From: Thiohalomonas denitrificans
GTDB taxonomy: Bacteria > Pseudomonadota > Gammaproteobacteria > Thiohalomonadales > Thiohalomonadaceae
DNA length: 64,000 nucleotides
Reading direction: 5' to 3'
Assembly (NCBI GenBank): GCA_020725115.1
Contig: DYFR01000016.1
Location: 21,471 to 85,470 of the forward strand
Position numbers and translations under genes: made by a program. The notes under the pieces are model-generated. The model was given only the letters and a program-made list of their open reading frames with translations, ran no database searches and was not told the DNA's origin. Positions 10,221 to 20,062 of the stretch are shown piece after piece; position 1 is the first letter of the stretch, and the number at the start of each line of letters is the position of its first letter.

Positions 10221-12176
10221 ATGGACTTCGGCCTGCTGGATATCGTGCTCGACTGGCTGCGCGCCAACCCGGCCTGGGCCGGCGTGGCGGTGCTGCTCAT
10301 CGCCTTCGGCGAGTCGCTGGCCCTGGTGGGGCTGTTCCTGCCCGGCGCGGTGCTGATGTTCGGCGTCGGTGCGCTGGTGGGGGCGGGAGTATTGCCGCTG
10401 TGGCCCACCCTGGCCTGGGCGGCGGCGGGGGCCATCGCCGGCGACGGCGTCAGCTTCTGGCTGGGACGGCACTTCCACCAGCGCATCCGCGTCATGTGGC
10501 CGCTGCGCAGCCATCCGGAACTCATCGGACGCTCCGTCGACTTCTTCCACCGCCACGGCGGCAAGAGCGTGCTGCTCGGCCGCTTCATCGGGCCGATCCG
10601 CCCGGTGATCCCGGTGGTGGCCGGCATGCTGGAAATGCCGGTGCGCCGCTTCGTGGTGGTTAACGTGATTTCCGGCCTGCTGTGGGCGCCGGTCTACGTG
10701 CTGCCCGGTATGGTGTTCGCCGCCTCGCTGGGCCTCGCCGCCGAGGTGGCGACGCGGCTGGCGCTGCTGCTCGGCACGCTGTTGCTGCTGCTGTTCCTGG
10801 TGCTGTGGCTGACGCGCCGGCTGTTCGAGTTTTGGCACCGCCACGCCTACCACCTGCTGCGCAGCGGCCTGCTCTGGGCCGAGCGCCACCCCCACCTCGG
10901 CCACCTGCCCGCCGCGCTGCTCGACCCGGCCCACCCCGAGGCGCGCGGCCTGAGCCTGCTCGGCCTGCTGCTGTTACTGGCCGGCGCCACGCTGCTGTGG
11001 ACAGCGCAGGCACTGGGCGGCGGGCCGCTGCCGGATCTGGACGAGGCAGTGCGCCACGGCCTGGAGGCGCTGCGTACACCGTGGGCGGATCGGCTGCTGC
11101 TGCCCCTCGCGACCCTGGGCGCGCCGCTCACCCTGTTGCCGCTGTTCGGCGCCGTGTTGTGCTGGCTCCTGCTCCGCCGCCAGTGGCAGGCCGCCAGTCA
11201 CTGGCTCGCGGCAGCCTTGTTCGCACTCCTGTTCGCCCTGCTGCAGGGACTGACTCCCGCGGGCGTTGCTCCGGGCAAGACCGTGGTGGCCGCCGCCGCC
11301 ATCTACGGCTTTCTCGCCGTGCTGCTCACTCGCGGCAGCGGCGAGCGCTGGCACTGGCTGACCTATAGCGCCATGGCCCTGCTGCTGGCATTGATCGGCT
11401 TTGCCCACCTGTACCTGGATAGTCAGCCGCTGTCGGCGGTGCTGATCGGTCTGTCGCTGGGACTGCTTTGGGCCACCCTGCTCGGCATTGCCTGGCTGCG
11501 CCACCCGGCAGGTCGGCCCGCCGCACGCCCGCTGCTGACGGTGGCACTGCTGACGGTGCTCATGGCGGGGGGCTGGTATCGGACTCACCAGTTCGAGATC
11601 GATCGCGCGCAGCAGGCCGTCATCGCCATGGAGCACCCCATGGATGCCGCACACTGGCTGCAACAGGGCTGGGAAACCCTGCCTGCCGAACGCGACGACG
11701 TGCGCCACCGCCGCAGCCATCCGCTCACCGTGCAATACCCCGGCGAACTGGCGGCACTGCAACAGGTATTGGAGAAGCTGGGCTGGCGGAAACCCATCGC
11801 CCTCGATGCCCTGAGCTGGCTGCAATGGCTCAACCTCTCTGCCGGGCCGGCCGAATTGCCGGTACTGCCCCAGGTTCATGCCGGCCATCACCAGCAGCTG
11901 CTGCTGATCCGTCCCGCGCCGGACGGCCGCCGTCTGCAGACCCTGCGGCTGTGGTCCAGCGGACTGCGACTGCAACCGGGCGACACCCCGCTGTGGATCG
12001 GCAATAGCGCCTGGCTGGAGAGCGAGCGCCTGCTGGGCAGCTTTGCCATACCGCGCACACTGGAGGATTTCACCGCGCCGCTGCAGCAGCTGAGGGAGGA
12101 TCTGCTCGTCGCCGGCTGGAAGGTGACGGTGGTGCGGCGGGAGGATGGTCGGCAGGTGGTGTTGGTGCAGCCGTAA
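10221..12176 (+). CDS. DedA-family membrane protein fused to PAP2-like membrane region and LssY-like C-terminus
   Basis: DedA motif region (FGESLALVGLFLPGAVLMFGVGALVG...GRFIGPIRPVIPVVAGMLEMPVRRFVVVNVISGLLW), further TM helices, soluble C-terminus. Confidence 0.8.
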   Translation: MDFGLLDIVLDWLRANPAWAGVAVLLIAFGESLALVGLFLPGAVLMFGVGALVGAGVLPLWPTLAWAAAGAIAGDGVSFWLGRHFHQRIRVMWPLRSHPELIGRSVDFFHRHGGKSVLLGRFIGPIRPVIPVVAGMLEMPVRRFVVVNVISGLLWAPVYVLPGMVFAASLGLAAEVATRLALLLGTLLLLLFLVLWLTRRLFEFWHRHAYHLLRSGLLWAERHPHLGHLPAALLDPAHPEARGLSLLGLLLLLAGATLLWTAQALGGGPLPDLDEAVRHGLEALRTPWADRLLLPLATLGAPLTLLPLFGAVLCWLLLRRQWQAASHWLAAALFALLFALLQGLTPAGVAPGKTVVAAAAIYGFLAVLLTRGSGERWHWLTYSAMALLLALIGFAHLYLDSQPLSAVLIGLSLGLLWATLLGIAWLRHPAGRPAARPLLTVALLTVLMAGGWYRTHQFEIDRAQQAVIAMEHPMDAAHWLQQGWETLPAERDDVRHRRSHPLTVQYPGELAALQQVLEKLGWRKPIALDALSWLQWLNLSAGPAELPVLPQVHAGHHQQLLLIRPAPDGRRLQTLRLWSSGLRLQPGDTPLWIGNSAWLESERLLGSFAIPRTLEDFTAPLQQLREDLLVAGWKVTVVRREDGRQVVLVQP

Positions 12177-12206
12177 GGCGATGACGCAGGCGCGGGGAAC
12201 GCGTTC

Positions 12207-12794
12207 TCATACAAAATCCCCGCTCTCCATCACGGCGCGCAAACGCTCCAGCCGCGCCAGCGGTTCGTCCAGTTGCAACAGGTATTGCTTCAGTTCCAGT
12301 TTGAGCGGCAGGAGTTCGGTAAGGCGGGCACCGAGCCAGGCGGCATCATCGTACCGGCGCGGCAGTTTGGCGTAGGGAAAGTCGAGCTGATCCAGGATGC
12401 CCTGCAGCAGTTGGGCCAGATGCTGATAGTCCTCCGGCACCGCGCAGGACGGCTCCGGCATCAGCAACTCCACCTCGGCCCGGATCAGCTGGTTGGACTG
12501 CACCTGGCTGGAGAGGATACGGAAACGCTGCTCGCCGCTGACGTTGATGCCGAGCAGTCCGTCATCGCGGCGATCGAACCAGCTGATGCGTGCCAGCGTG
12601 CCGACCTCGTAGGTACTCGCCGCGGCACCGATCTCCTTGCCCTCGCGGATCAGGCAGATGCCAAAACCGCCGTCCTGCCGCAGGCAATCGCTCACCATGT
12701 CGAGATAGCGCGGCTCGAAGATGCGCAGCGGCAGGACGCCGCCGGGGAACAGGACGGTGTGCAGGGGAAACAGCGGAATGTTCTGCCTGCGCAT
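12207..12794 (-). CDS. LON peptidase substrate-binding domain protein
   Basis: MRRQNIPLFPLHTVLFPGGVLPLRIFEPRYLDMVSDCLRQDGGFGICLIREGKEIG. Confidence 0.92.
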   Translation of the reverse strand: MRRQNIPLFPLHTVLFPGGVLPLRIFEPRYLDMVSDCLRQDGGFGICLIREGKEIGAAASTYEVGTLARISWFDRRDDGLLGINVSGEQRFRILSSQVQSNQLIRAEVELLMPEPSCAVPEDYQHLAQLLQGILDQLDFPYAKLPRRYDDAAWLGARLTELLPLKLELKQYLLQLDEPLARLERLRAVMESGDFV

Positions 12795-12803
12795 GGTGCG
12801 TGC

Positions 12804-13418
12804 CTAATCGCCCCAGCGCGGGGCGAGCTGCTGATCCAGGCCGAGATGGTCGAGGATACGCGCCACCACGAAATCCACCAGGTCGGACACCTGCTGCGGC
12901 CGATGATAGAAGCCGGGCGCGGCCGGCATCACGGTGACGCCGAGGCGGGCCAGGGTGAGCATGTGTTCCAGATGGATGGCCGACAGCGGCATCTCGCGCG
13001 GCACGATGATCAACTGGCGTCGCTCCTTCAGCATCACGTCGGCGGCACGCTCGATGAGATTGTTGCTGGCCCCGGTGGCGATGGCCGACAGGGTGCCGGT
13101 GGAACAGGGACACACCACCATCGCCCGCGGCGCATTGGAACCGCTGGCCACCGGTGCCAGCCACTGATCCTTGCCGAACACCTGCAACTGCCCCGGTGCC
13201 GCCGCATACATGCCGCTGAAAAAGGCCTGCATCTCCTCCGGCCGCCCCGGTACCTTGAGATCGGTTTCCGTCGCCAGCACCACCTGCGCCGGACTCGACA
13301 CCATCAGATACACCGGCTGCCCCGCCTCGATCAGGCACTGCAACAGGCGCAGGCCATAGGGCGCGCCGGAGGCGCCGGTCATGGCCAGACTGATGGCGTC
13401 GCGGCTCATCGGATCCAA
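12804..13418 (-). CDS. ubiX: Flavin prenyltransferase UbiX
   Basis: [38 protein letters not shown]...[52 protein letters not shown]. Confidence 0.96.
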   Translation of the reverse strand: MDPMSRDAISLAMTGASGAPYGLRLLQCLIEAGQPVYLMVSSPAQVVLATETDLKVPGRPEEMQAFFSGMYAAAPGQLQVFGKDQWLAPVASGSNAPRAMVVCPCSTGTLSAIATGASNNLIERAADVMLKERRQLIIVPREMPLSAIHLEHMLTLARLGVTVMPAAPGFYHRPQQVSDLVDFVVARILDHLGLDQQLAPRWGD

Positions 13419-13426
13419 AACCCCAT

Positions 13427-13564
13427 GTCGCAGAGACGCAGAGACGCAGAGATAAACGATTCGCTCATACCCGTGGTCTCGAATGGCTGCGGGTTGACCG
13501 ACGGAACGCTCGCGCGATATTTAACCGTTATTAACATTCTCTGCGCCTCTGCGCCTCTGCGGCA
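13427..13564. repeat. Family A inverted-arm element, copy 2
   Basis: Left arm TGTCGCAGAGACGCAGAGACGCAGAG (13427-13452); right arm CTCTGCGCCTCTGCGCCTCTGCGGCA (13539-13564). Confidence 0.9.
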
Positions 13565-14922
13565 GGTGTTGATTGTTCTAAGGCTGCCAGCAGCTTGGCA
13601 TGGATGCCGCCGAAACCGCCGTTGCTCATCACCAGCACGTGGTCGCCGGGGCGGGCCGCGGCGCGCACGGCGGCGACGATGGCATCGATATCAGCGTAGA
13701 CGATACCCCGCTCTCCGAGAGATGCGGTTGCGGCGCCCAGATCCCAACCCAGGTCGCTGGGATGATAGAGGAACACCAGGTCGGCGGCGGCCAGGGACGG
13801 CCCCAGGGTGTCGCGGTGCACGCCGAGGCGCATGGTGTTGGAGCGCGGCTCCAGCACCGCCAGGATGCGCGCCGCGCCGACCCGCTTGCGCAGGCCGGCC
13901 AGGGTGGTTTCGATGGCGGTGGGGTGATGGGCAAAGTCGTCGTACACCGCCACCTCGCCGGCCACGCCGCGCAGTTCCAGCCGGCGCCGCACGTTCTTGA
14001 ACTCACCCAGCGCCGCGCAGGCCTGCGCCGCCGGCACCCCGGCATGGCGCGCCGCGCCGATGGCGGCGAGGGCATTGCTGACGTTGTGCCGGCCGAGCAG
14101 CTCCCACTGCACCTCGCCCTGCACCATACCGTTCCAGGCCACATCAAACCGGCTGCCGTCCTCGGTGCGCAGCTTTGCACTCCAGCCGTCGCCATCGCCG
14201 AATTTTTCCACCGGCGTCCAGCAGCCCATCTTCAGTACCCGTGCCAGCGCCGCATCTTCTGCCGGCGCCAGGATCAGCCCCTGCCCCGGCACGGTACGCA
14301 CCAGATGATGGAACTGCCGCTCGATGGCGGCGAGGTCGGGAAAGATATCGGCGTGGTCGTATTCCAGGTTGTTGAGGATCGCCGTGCGCGGCCGGTAGTG
14401 CACGAACTTGGAGCGCTTGTCGAAGAAGGCGGTGTCGTATTCGTCCGCCTCCACCACGAAAAATGGCGTGTCGCCGGCGCGGGCGGAGAGACCGAAGTTG
14501 TGCGGCACGCCGCCGATGAGAAAGCCCGGCGCCATGCCGGCGTACTCGAGAATCCAGGCCAGCATGGCGGCGGTGGTGGTCTTGCCGTGGGTCCCGGCGA
14601 CGGCCAGCACCCACTTGTCACGCAGCACGTGCTCGGCCAGCCACTGCGGCCCGGAGGTGTAGGGGATGTTGCGGTTCAGCACGTGCTCCACCGCCGCATT
14701 GCCGCGCGACAGGGCATTGCCGATCACCACCATGTCGGTGTGGGCGGGAATGCCCGCCGGCGCATAGCCTTCAGTGAGGTCGATACCCGCCGCGGCGAGC
14801 TGTTCGCTCATGGGCGGGTAGACACCGGCGTCCTGGCCCGACACCGTATGGCCGGCGGCGCGCGCCAAAAGCGCAATGCCGCCCATGAAGGTGCCGCAGA
14901 TGCCGAGGATATGTATGTGCAT
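13531..14922 (-). CDS. mpl: UDP-N-acetylmuramate:L-alanyl-gamma-D-glutamyl-meso-diaminopimelate ligase
   Basis: MHIHILGICGTFMGGIALLARAAGHTVSGQDAGVYPPMSEQL...AVAGTHGKTTTAAMLAWILE. C-terminus ...EAQRRREC is encoded by the family A repeat arm. Confidence 0.96.
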   Translation of the reverse strand: MHIHILGICGTFMGGIALLARAAGHTVSGQDAGVYPPMSEQLAAAGIDLTEGYAPAGIPAHTDMVVIGNALSRGNAAVEHVLNRNIPYTSGPQWLAEHVLRDKWVLAVAGTHGKTTTAAMLAWILEYAGMAPGFLIGGVPHNFGLSARAGDTPFFVVEADEYDTAFFDKRSKFVHYRPRTAILNNLEYDHADIFPDLAAIERQFHHLVRTVPGQGLILAPAEDAALARVLKMGCWTPVEKFGDGDGWSAKLRTEDGSRFDVAWNGMVQGEVQWELLGRHNVSNALAAIGAARHAGVPAAQACAALGEFKNVRRRLELRGVAGEVAVYDDFAHHPTAIETTLAGLRKRVGAARILAVLEPRSNTMRLGVHRDTLGPSLAAADLVFLYHPSDLGWDLGAATASLGERGIVYADIDAIVAAVRAAARPGDHVLVMSNGGFGGIHAKLLAALEQSTPAAEAQRRREC

Positions 14923-14943
14923 GGAACTCCGCCTTGCTTTAAT

Positions 14944-15043
14944 CAGATACAAGAGGAAAGAGGAAAGATACAAGGGAATTCAAAACGGCACGAGCGCAGC
15001 GAGTTCATCCCCTTGTATCTTGTCACTTGTATCTTGTATCTCG
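14944..15043. repeat. Family B (TACAAG-unit) element, copy 1
   Basis: agatacaagaggaaagaggaaagatacaagggaattcaaaacggcacgagcgcagcgagttcatccccttgtatcttgtcacttgtatcttgtatct. Confidence 0.8.
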
Positions 15044-15046
15044 GTG

Positions 15047-15547
15047 TCAGACCACCAGCCCCATCATGCTGTAGGCGAGAAAGGTGTAGCCGAGGGCGAA
15101 CAGCAAAGCGATACCCTGATTGACCTCCAGGGCGTGGCGCAGGATATGTACCGTCACCACCACGCTCCACACGATCACCACCAGCGACAGCAACGAAGGC
15201 ACGGCGCGCGCGCTGTCGCCCTCCGCGGCATAGAACCAGGCCGTGAGCGGCAGGGCCAGCAGACCCAGCACGATCTCGCAGCCGGCCAGTGCGGTGGCCG
15301 TCTGTTGCAGGCGCTGCGGCTTGCGGTGCACCAGCAACAGGCCCTGCACCACGCCCAGCAGCAACACGGTGCCGAGCACCGCCGCCAGCAGGGATTGCGC
15401 CAGGGGCAGGGTGAACAGGGCAAACACCAGCCCCAGCAGCGCATGCGTCAGCAGCGTGAGCAGGAGCAGGAAGCGTGATGCAGGCAGTTGCTGCGGCCCG
15501 GCGCGCAGCCGGCAGATGTCCATGAATATCTTGAGCAATTGTTCCAT
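15047..15547 (-). CDS. Hypothetical integral membrane protein (about four TM helices)
   Basis: MEQLLKIFMDICRLRAGPQQLPASRFLLLLTLLTHALLGLVFALFTLPLAQSLLAAVLGTVLLLGVV...; hydrophobic segments. Confidence 0.7.
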   Translation of the reverse strand: MEQLLKIFMDICRLRAGPQQLPASRFLLLLTLLTHALLGLVFALFTLPLAQSLLAAVLGTVLLLGVVQGLLLVHRKPQRLQQTATALAGCEIVLGLLALPLTAWFYAAEGDSARAVPSLLSLVVIVWSVVVTVHILRHALEVNQGIALLFALGYTFLAYSMMGLVV

Positions 15548-15665
15548 CGTGCGGGGTTCCAGCACCGTAGCGGCGAGGCCCATGATACCTTTCGTCTCGC
15601 TGCGGCAGCAATGCACGGCCGGGCACCGTATACTTGGCGCACTTTCCGCGAACCACGAGCCGCCC

Positions 15666-16820
15666 ATGTCCGTACCGTATATCGACAATCCCACCGATCT
15701 CGCCACCTACTGTCGTGAACTGCGCACGCATGACTGGTTCGCCATCGACACCGAATTCATGCGCGAGAAGAGCTATTACCCGCAACTGTGCCTGATCCAG
15801 ATCGCCACCCCGGATGGTGCCGTGTGCATCGACCCCTTCGGCATCGACGACCTCGGCCCGCTGCTGGAACTGCTGTACGACCCGGCCATCCTCAAGGTAT
15901 TTCATGCGGCGCGGCAGGACCTGGAGATATTCCACGTCATGCGCGGCACGCCGCCCGCGCCGGTGTTCGACACCCAGCTTGCCGCCACCCTGCTCGGCCA
16001 CGGCGATCAAGTAGGCTACGGCGCGCTGGTGAAGGAGACCCTGGGCGTGGAACTGGAAAAGGCCCACAGCCGGGCCGACTGGAGCCTGCGCCCGCTCACC
16101 CCGGAACAACTGGAATACGCCGCCGACGATGTGCGCTATCTGGTGCAGGTGTATGAAAAGCAGCGCGCCGCGCTGGAGCAGAACGGCCGCCTGCCCTGGC
16201 TGGCGGAGGACTTCGCCGCACTGTCCGACCCGCGCACCTATGAAAATCCGCCGCAGGAGGCCTGGCGCCGCATCAAGGGCGTCAATTTCCTCAAGGGCGT
16301 ACAGCTCGCCGTGCTGCAACAGGTCGCCGCCTGGCGCGAACAGGTGGCCCAGGACTCCGATCGGCCGCGGCGCTGGGTGCTGAAGGACGAGGTGATGTTC
16401 GACATGGCCAAGCTGATGCCGGACAGCCTGGACAAGCTCGGCCGCATTCGTGGCCTGGAAAAGGGCACCGTGGAACGCAACGGCAAACGCCTGCTGGAGC
16501 TGATCCAGCAGGGCCGCAAGATGCCGAAGGAAGACTGGCCGCAACTGGAGACCACCGTACGCCTGGCGCCGGAACAGGAGGCGCTGGTCGACGCCATGAT
16601 GGCACTGGTGCGGCTGCGCGCCCAGCAACATCAGGTCAGCGTCCCCACCCTGGCGCCGCGGCGCGAGGTAGAGCGTTTACTTGGTGACGATCCCGAGGCC
16701 GCACTGCGCCACGGCTGGCGCGCGCAACTGGCGGGCCACGATCTGGAGCGGCTGCTGCGCGGCGAGCTGTTCCTGCACATACGACAGGGCCGCCTCGAAG
16801 CGGAAGAAAGCGGCATATGA
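15666..16820 (+). CDS. rnd: Ribonuclease D
   Basis: MSVPYIDNPTDLATYCRELRTHDWFAIDTEFMREKSYYPQLCLIQIATPDGAVCIDPFGIDDLGPLLELL...: DEDD exonuclease plus HRDC-like C-terminus. Confidence 0.95.
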   Translation: MSVPYIDNPTDLATYCRELRTHDWFAIDTEFMREKSYYPQLCLIQIATPDGAVCIDPFGIDDLGPLLELLYDPAILKVFHAARQDLEIFHVMRGTPPAPVFDTQLAATLLGHGDQVGYGALVKETLGVELEKAHSRADWSLRPLTPEQLEYAADDVRYLVQVYEKQRAALEQNGRLPWLAEDFAALSDPRTYENPPQEAWRRIKGVNFLKGVQLAVLQQVAAWREQVAQDSDRPRRWVLKDEVMFDMAKLMPDSLDKLGRIRGLEKGTVERNGKRLLELIQQGRKMPKEDWPQLETTVRLAPEQEALVDAMMALVRLRAQQHQVSVPTLAPRREVERLLGDDPEAALRHGWRAQLAGHDLERLLRGELFLHIRQGRLEAEESGI

Positions 16821-16834
16821 ACGACGCAAACATC

Positions 16835-16900
16835 TGCCGCGGAGGCGCAGAGGCGCAGAGTTCCACTCATTTCATACTCTGCGTCTCCGCGTCTCTGCGC
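16835..16900. repeat. Family A inverted-arm element, copy 3
   Basis: TGCCGCGGAGGCGCAGAGGCGCAGAG (16835-16860), 16-nt spacer, CTCTGCGTCTCCGCGTCTCTGCGC (16877-16900). Confidence 0.9.
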
Positions 16901-16933
16901 TGGTTTGTGATCTTTGCCCTCAGATAACCCACC

Positions 16934-18094
16934 ATGCAGGCGCCCCTCCCGCTCAACCGCAAACGTTTCCCCTGGCGCAGCGGCAACCGCTTCGAGCTGC
17001 TGGTGGATGGCGGTCATTTCTTTCCCGCCATGCTCACCGCCATCAAGGCGGCGCAGCATTACGTACTGCTGGAGATGTACCTGTTCGAGTCAGGCACCAT
17101 CGCCAACGAATTCATCGACGCTCTGGCGGCCGCCACCGCACGCGGTGCGCGCATATACGTGCTGCTGGATGACTTCGGCGCACGCGAGTTGCACCACGCC
17201 GATCGCCAGCGCCTGAGCAAGACCGGCGCGCATCTCGCCTTCTACAATCCACTGCGCTACGGCAAGCTGCGCCGCAATCTGTGGCGCGACCACCGCAAGC
17301 TGCTGCTGGTGGACGGCAGCGTGGCATTTACCGGCGGCGCCGGCATCACCGATGAATTTGCCCCGGCCGACCCGCAGCACTGGCATGACGTGATGCTCGC
17401 CGTACGCGGCCCCTGCGTGGCCGACTGGCACGCGGCCTTCGCCCAGGTATGGCACCTGGTACACAACAACCGGGGCGATATGCCGGCCCTGCCCTTGCCG
17501 CCGAATGGCGGCAACACGGCCCCCGGCCACAGCGCCGGCCGCGTCACGCTCAACGAGCCGCTGCGCATGGAGATCAAGCGTTCGCTGCTCAAACATCTGC
17601 GCAATGCCGAGCGCCGCATCTGGATTGCCAGTGCCTATTTCATCCCATCGTGGAAGATCCGCCGCGCCCTTTACCAGGCCGCACGCCAGGGTTGCGATGT
17701 GCGCCTGCTGCTGCCCGGCCCCCACACCGATCATCCCGGCGTACGCCATGCCGGCCGGCGCTATTACAGCAGGCTGCTGGCCGCCGGCGTACGCATCTTC
17801 GAATATCAGCCGCGCTTCCTGCACGCCAAGATACTGCTGTGCGACACCTGGGTATCCATCGGCTCCAGCAATATCGACCGCTGGAACTTCAGCTGGAATC
17901 TGGAGGCCAATCAGGAGGTCGAGGACCACGGTCTGGCCGAGCAGGTTGCCGCCCTGTTCGAGGCCGACTTCACCCACAGCCGGGAAATCCTCGCCGGCGA
18001 ATGGCGGCAGCGTGCCTGGCACCGGCGCGCCCTGGAGCGGTTCTGGGGCATCATCGAACTGTGGCTGGAGCGGCTGAGCCAGCGCCGCCCGTAG
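16934..18094 (+). CDS. Phospholipase D-family cardiolipin synthase-like protein
   Basis: Two HKD-type motifs: NLWRDHRKLLLVDGSVAFTGGAGI and RFLHAKILLCDTWVSIGSSNIDRWNFSWNLEANQEV. Confidence 0.92.
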   Translation: MQAPLPLNRKRFPWRSGNRFELLVDGGHFFPAMLTAIKAAQHYVLLEMYLFESGTIANEFIDALAAATARGARIYVLLDDFGARELHHADRQRLSKTGAHLAFYNPLRYGKLRRNLWRDHRKLLLVDGSVAFTGGAGITDEFAPADPQHWHDVMLAVRGPCVADWHAAFAQVWHLVHNNRGDMPALPLPPNGGNTAPGHSAGRVTLNEPLRMEIKRSLLKHLRNAERRIWIASAYFIPSWKIRRALYQAARQGCDVRLLLPGPHTDHPGVRHAGRRYYSRLLAAGVRIFEYQPRFLHAKILLCDTWVSIGSSNIDRWNFSWNLEANQEVEDHGLAEQVAALFEADFTHSREILAGEWRQRAWHRRALERFWGIIELWLERLSQRRP

Positions 18095-18101
18095 GCGCGC
18101 C

Positions 18102-18209
18102 AGTTACAAGTGGCAAGTTCCAATATCCACTGCGGACGGCCCGAGACACTTTTTTGTATCAACGACGTTTTTTCACTTGAAACTTGTCACTTGCAACTTG
18201 TAACTTGCC
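18102..18209. repeat. Family B-related inverted element, copy 2 (divergent)
   Basis: agttacaagtggcaagtt ... aacttgtcacttgcaacttgtaacttgcc. Confidence 0.7.
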
Positions 18210-18212
18210 ATT

Positions 18213-18749
18213 ATGAAAATCTGTCTAGTTTCCGATAGTCACGACAACCGTCCCCTGCTCGCTGCCGCAGTGGGTGAGGCCAAGGATCTGGGTGCCCAGG
18301 CAGTATTGCATTGCGGCGATGTGGTGGCGCCCACCGCACTGCGGCCACTGCAACAACTCGGCCTGCCGGTGCATGTCATCCACGGCAACAACATGGGCGA
18401 CACCTACGCCATGTTCATGCTGGCACAGGAACCCAACAGCGTCATCTTCTATCATGGCCAGGATGCCGGCCTGGAGCTGGGCGGGCGGCGCATCTTCCTG
18501 GTTCACTATCCGCATTACGCCCATGCCCTCGCTGTCACCGGCGACTGGGACATCGTCTGCTGCGGTCATGATCATCGTCCGGCGATCAAATCGATCGCCA
18601 CCGTCAAGGGCGGCAGCAGCCTGCTGCTCAACCCCGGCACCGTGGCCGGCGTCGGCCCGCGCGCCAGCTACATCTTCGGCGACCTGGAAACCATGGAATT
18701 CGAAATCCGCGACGTTCCGGGGGGGAAGACAGATACAAGATGCAAGTGA
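18213..18749 (+). CDS. YfcE/MJ0936-family phosphodiesterase
   Basis: MKICLVSDSHDNRPLLAAAVGEAKDLGAQAVLHCGDVVAP...CCGHDHRPAIKS...LLLNPGTV. Tail ...TDTRCK lies in a family B repeat. Confidence 0.9.
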   Translation: MKICLVSDSHDNRPLLAAAVGEAKDLGAQAVLHCGDVVAPTALRPLQQLGLPVHVIHGNNMGDTYAMFMLAQEPNSVIFYHGQDAGLELGGRRIFLVHYPHYAHALAVTGDWDIVCCGHDHRPAIKSIATVKGGSSLLLNPGTVAGVGPRASYIFGDLETMEFEIRDVPGGKTDTRCK

Positions 18750-18852
18750 CAAGATACAAGTTAGTGAACTCGCTGCGCTCGTACTGTTTCTGAATTCAAA
18801 CAATCGTGCGCGCAGCGCACTCCTCTACTTGTATCTTGCAACTTGTATCTGT
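18730..18852. repeat. Family B element, copy 3
   Basis: agatacaagatgcaagtgacaagatacaagttagtgaactcgctgcgctcgtactgtttctgaattcaaacaatcgtgcgcgcagcgcactcctctacttgtatcttgcaacttgtatct. Confidence 0.85.
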
Positions 18853-18854
18853 GT

Positions 18855-19250
18855 TTATAGAGTTGGCTTGCCTTCTTCGGCGTACATTTTTTCGTGCTGT
18901 TCCTGGTGTTCGATGCAGCGCCGTGCGGACGGGTAGGCCTGCAGGCGGGCGTAGGGAATATCGATGCCACAGTCCTCACACAGGCCGTAACCACCGGTAG
19001 CGATACGCTCCAGTGCGGCCTCCGCCTCGCGCAGTTCGATGATCAGGCGGCCCATCACTGCCACGTTCACATCGCTGAGCAGATCGGCCACTGACTCTTC
19101 GCCGGCATCATGCACCTGTCCGGCCAGATCACCATACTGCTCCCCATCCGTCACCAGCAGATGCTCACGAATCTCACCGCGCAGGCGTGCACGCTCGGCA
19201 GACAGCAGTTGCTTGAGGTTATTCAGTTGCTCATCGCTCAGGTGCGTCAT
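18855..19250 (-). CDS. TraR/DksA C4-type zinc-finger family protein
   Basis: MTHLSDEQLNNLKQLLSAERARLRGEIREH...IATGGYGLCEDCGIDIPYARLQAYPSARRCIEHQEQHEK. Confidence 0.92.
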   Translation of the reverse strand: MTHLSDEQLNNLKQLLSAERARLRGEIREHLLVTDGEQYGDLAGQVHDAGEESVADLLSDVNVAVMGRLIIELREAEAALERIATGGYGLCEDCGIDIPYARLQAYPSARRCIEHQEQHEKMYAEEGKPTL

Positions 19251-19265
19251 GGTATTTCCTTGCAG

Positions 19266-19283
19266 GTCGGACTTCAGTCCGAC
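19266..19283. repeat. Short perfect hairpin
   Basis: GTCGGACT-tc-AGTCCGAC in the leader of the DksA-like gene. Confidence 0.6.
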
Positions 19284-19305
19284 AAGAGAGCGTATCCGGC
19301 GGCAT

Positions 19306-19746
19306 TCAATAACCGGCGGTATTCTTTTCCACCCAACGATGCCCCGAGGGCAGCTGCTCCTTTTTCCAGAATGGAGCGTTGGACTTGAGATCTTCCATGA
19401 TGTAACGGCAAGCTTCGAAGGCATCCTTGCGGTGCGCCGACCAGGCCGCCACCAGTACGATGGGATCGGCGGGGCGCAGTTCGCCGACGCGATGGATGAT
19501 CAGGGTATCAAGCAGGCTCCAGCGCTGGGCGGCAGCCGCACAAATCTTCTCCAGATGCTTCTCGGTCATCCCCGGATAATGTTCCAGAGTCATGGCGCTG
19601 ACCGCATCACCCTCATTCAACTCGCGCATGGTGCCAACAAACACCGCCGCCGCACCGGCCATGCCATGCAGCGTGGTTTGAGCCTGCTCGTAGTCCGCCA
19701 CCTCGTGCCAGGGATTCAGCGGGGCAACACGCACCTCGATCTTCAC
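19306..19746 (-). CDS. moaE: Molybdopterin synthase catalytic subunit
   Basis: [69 protein letters not shown]...[48 protein letters not shown]. Confidence 0.96.
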   Translation of the reverse strand: MKIEVRVAPLNPWHEVADYEQAQTTLHGMAGAAAVFVGTMRELNEGDAVSAMTLEHYPGMTEKHLEKICAAAAQRWSLLDTLIIHRVGELRPADPIVLVAAWSAHRKDAFEACRYIMEDLKSNAPFWKKEQLPSGHRWVEKNTAGY

Positions 19747-19747
19747 T

Positions 19748-19981
19748 TCAGCCCCCGGTCACCGGAGGAAAGAAGGCCACTTCGTCACCATCGTGCACGG
19801 TGGCATTCTGATCCGAATACTCCATGTTGATGGCCACCAGCACATTGCCCGGCATGGCCTTGCCGCCGGAGGCCTGCAGCCATACGTCGGCTGCCGTCGC
19901 CATCTCGCCGATCTCCACAGAGGCGCCGTCACACCCCAATTGTTCCTTCAGGCTGGCAAAGAATTTTACCGCGACAGTCAT
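19748..19981 (-). CDS. moaD: Molybdopterin synthase sulfur carrier subunit
   Basis: [25 protein letters not shown]...[29 protein letters not shown] (C-terminal GG). Confidence 0.95.
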   Translation of the reverse strand: MTVAVKFFASLKEQLGCDGASVEIGEMATAADVWLQASGGKAMPGNVLVAINMEYSDQNATVHDGDEVAFFPPVTGG

Positions 19982-20062
19982 GTTCTTTGTCCCCGCTCAT
20001 TTGCGCCGCTATCCATCGAAAGCCTATCATGGTTGCCCGCAGCGAACCACTTAGACACGACC

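Noticed and set aside
13427-13564. CRISPR-like array from GCAGAGAC repeats
   Set aside because: Units are only 6-8 nt, directly abutting and arranged as two inverted arms; no regular 30-nt repeats with unique spacers and no cas genes.
12273-14000. 575-aa plus-strand ORF
   Set aside because: Overlaps the Lon-domain, ubiX and mpl genes in antisense and reads through a family A repeat; spurious.
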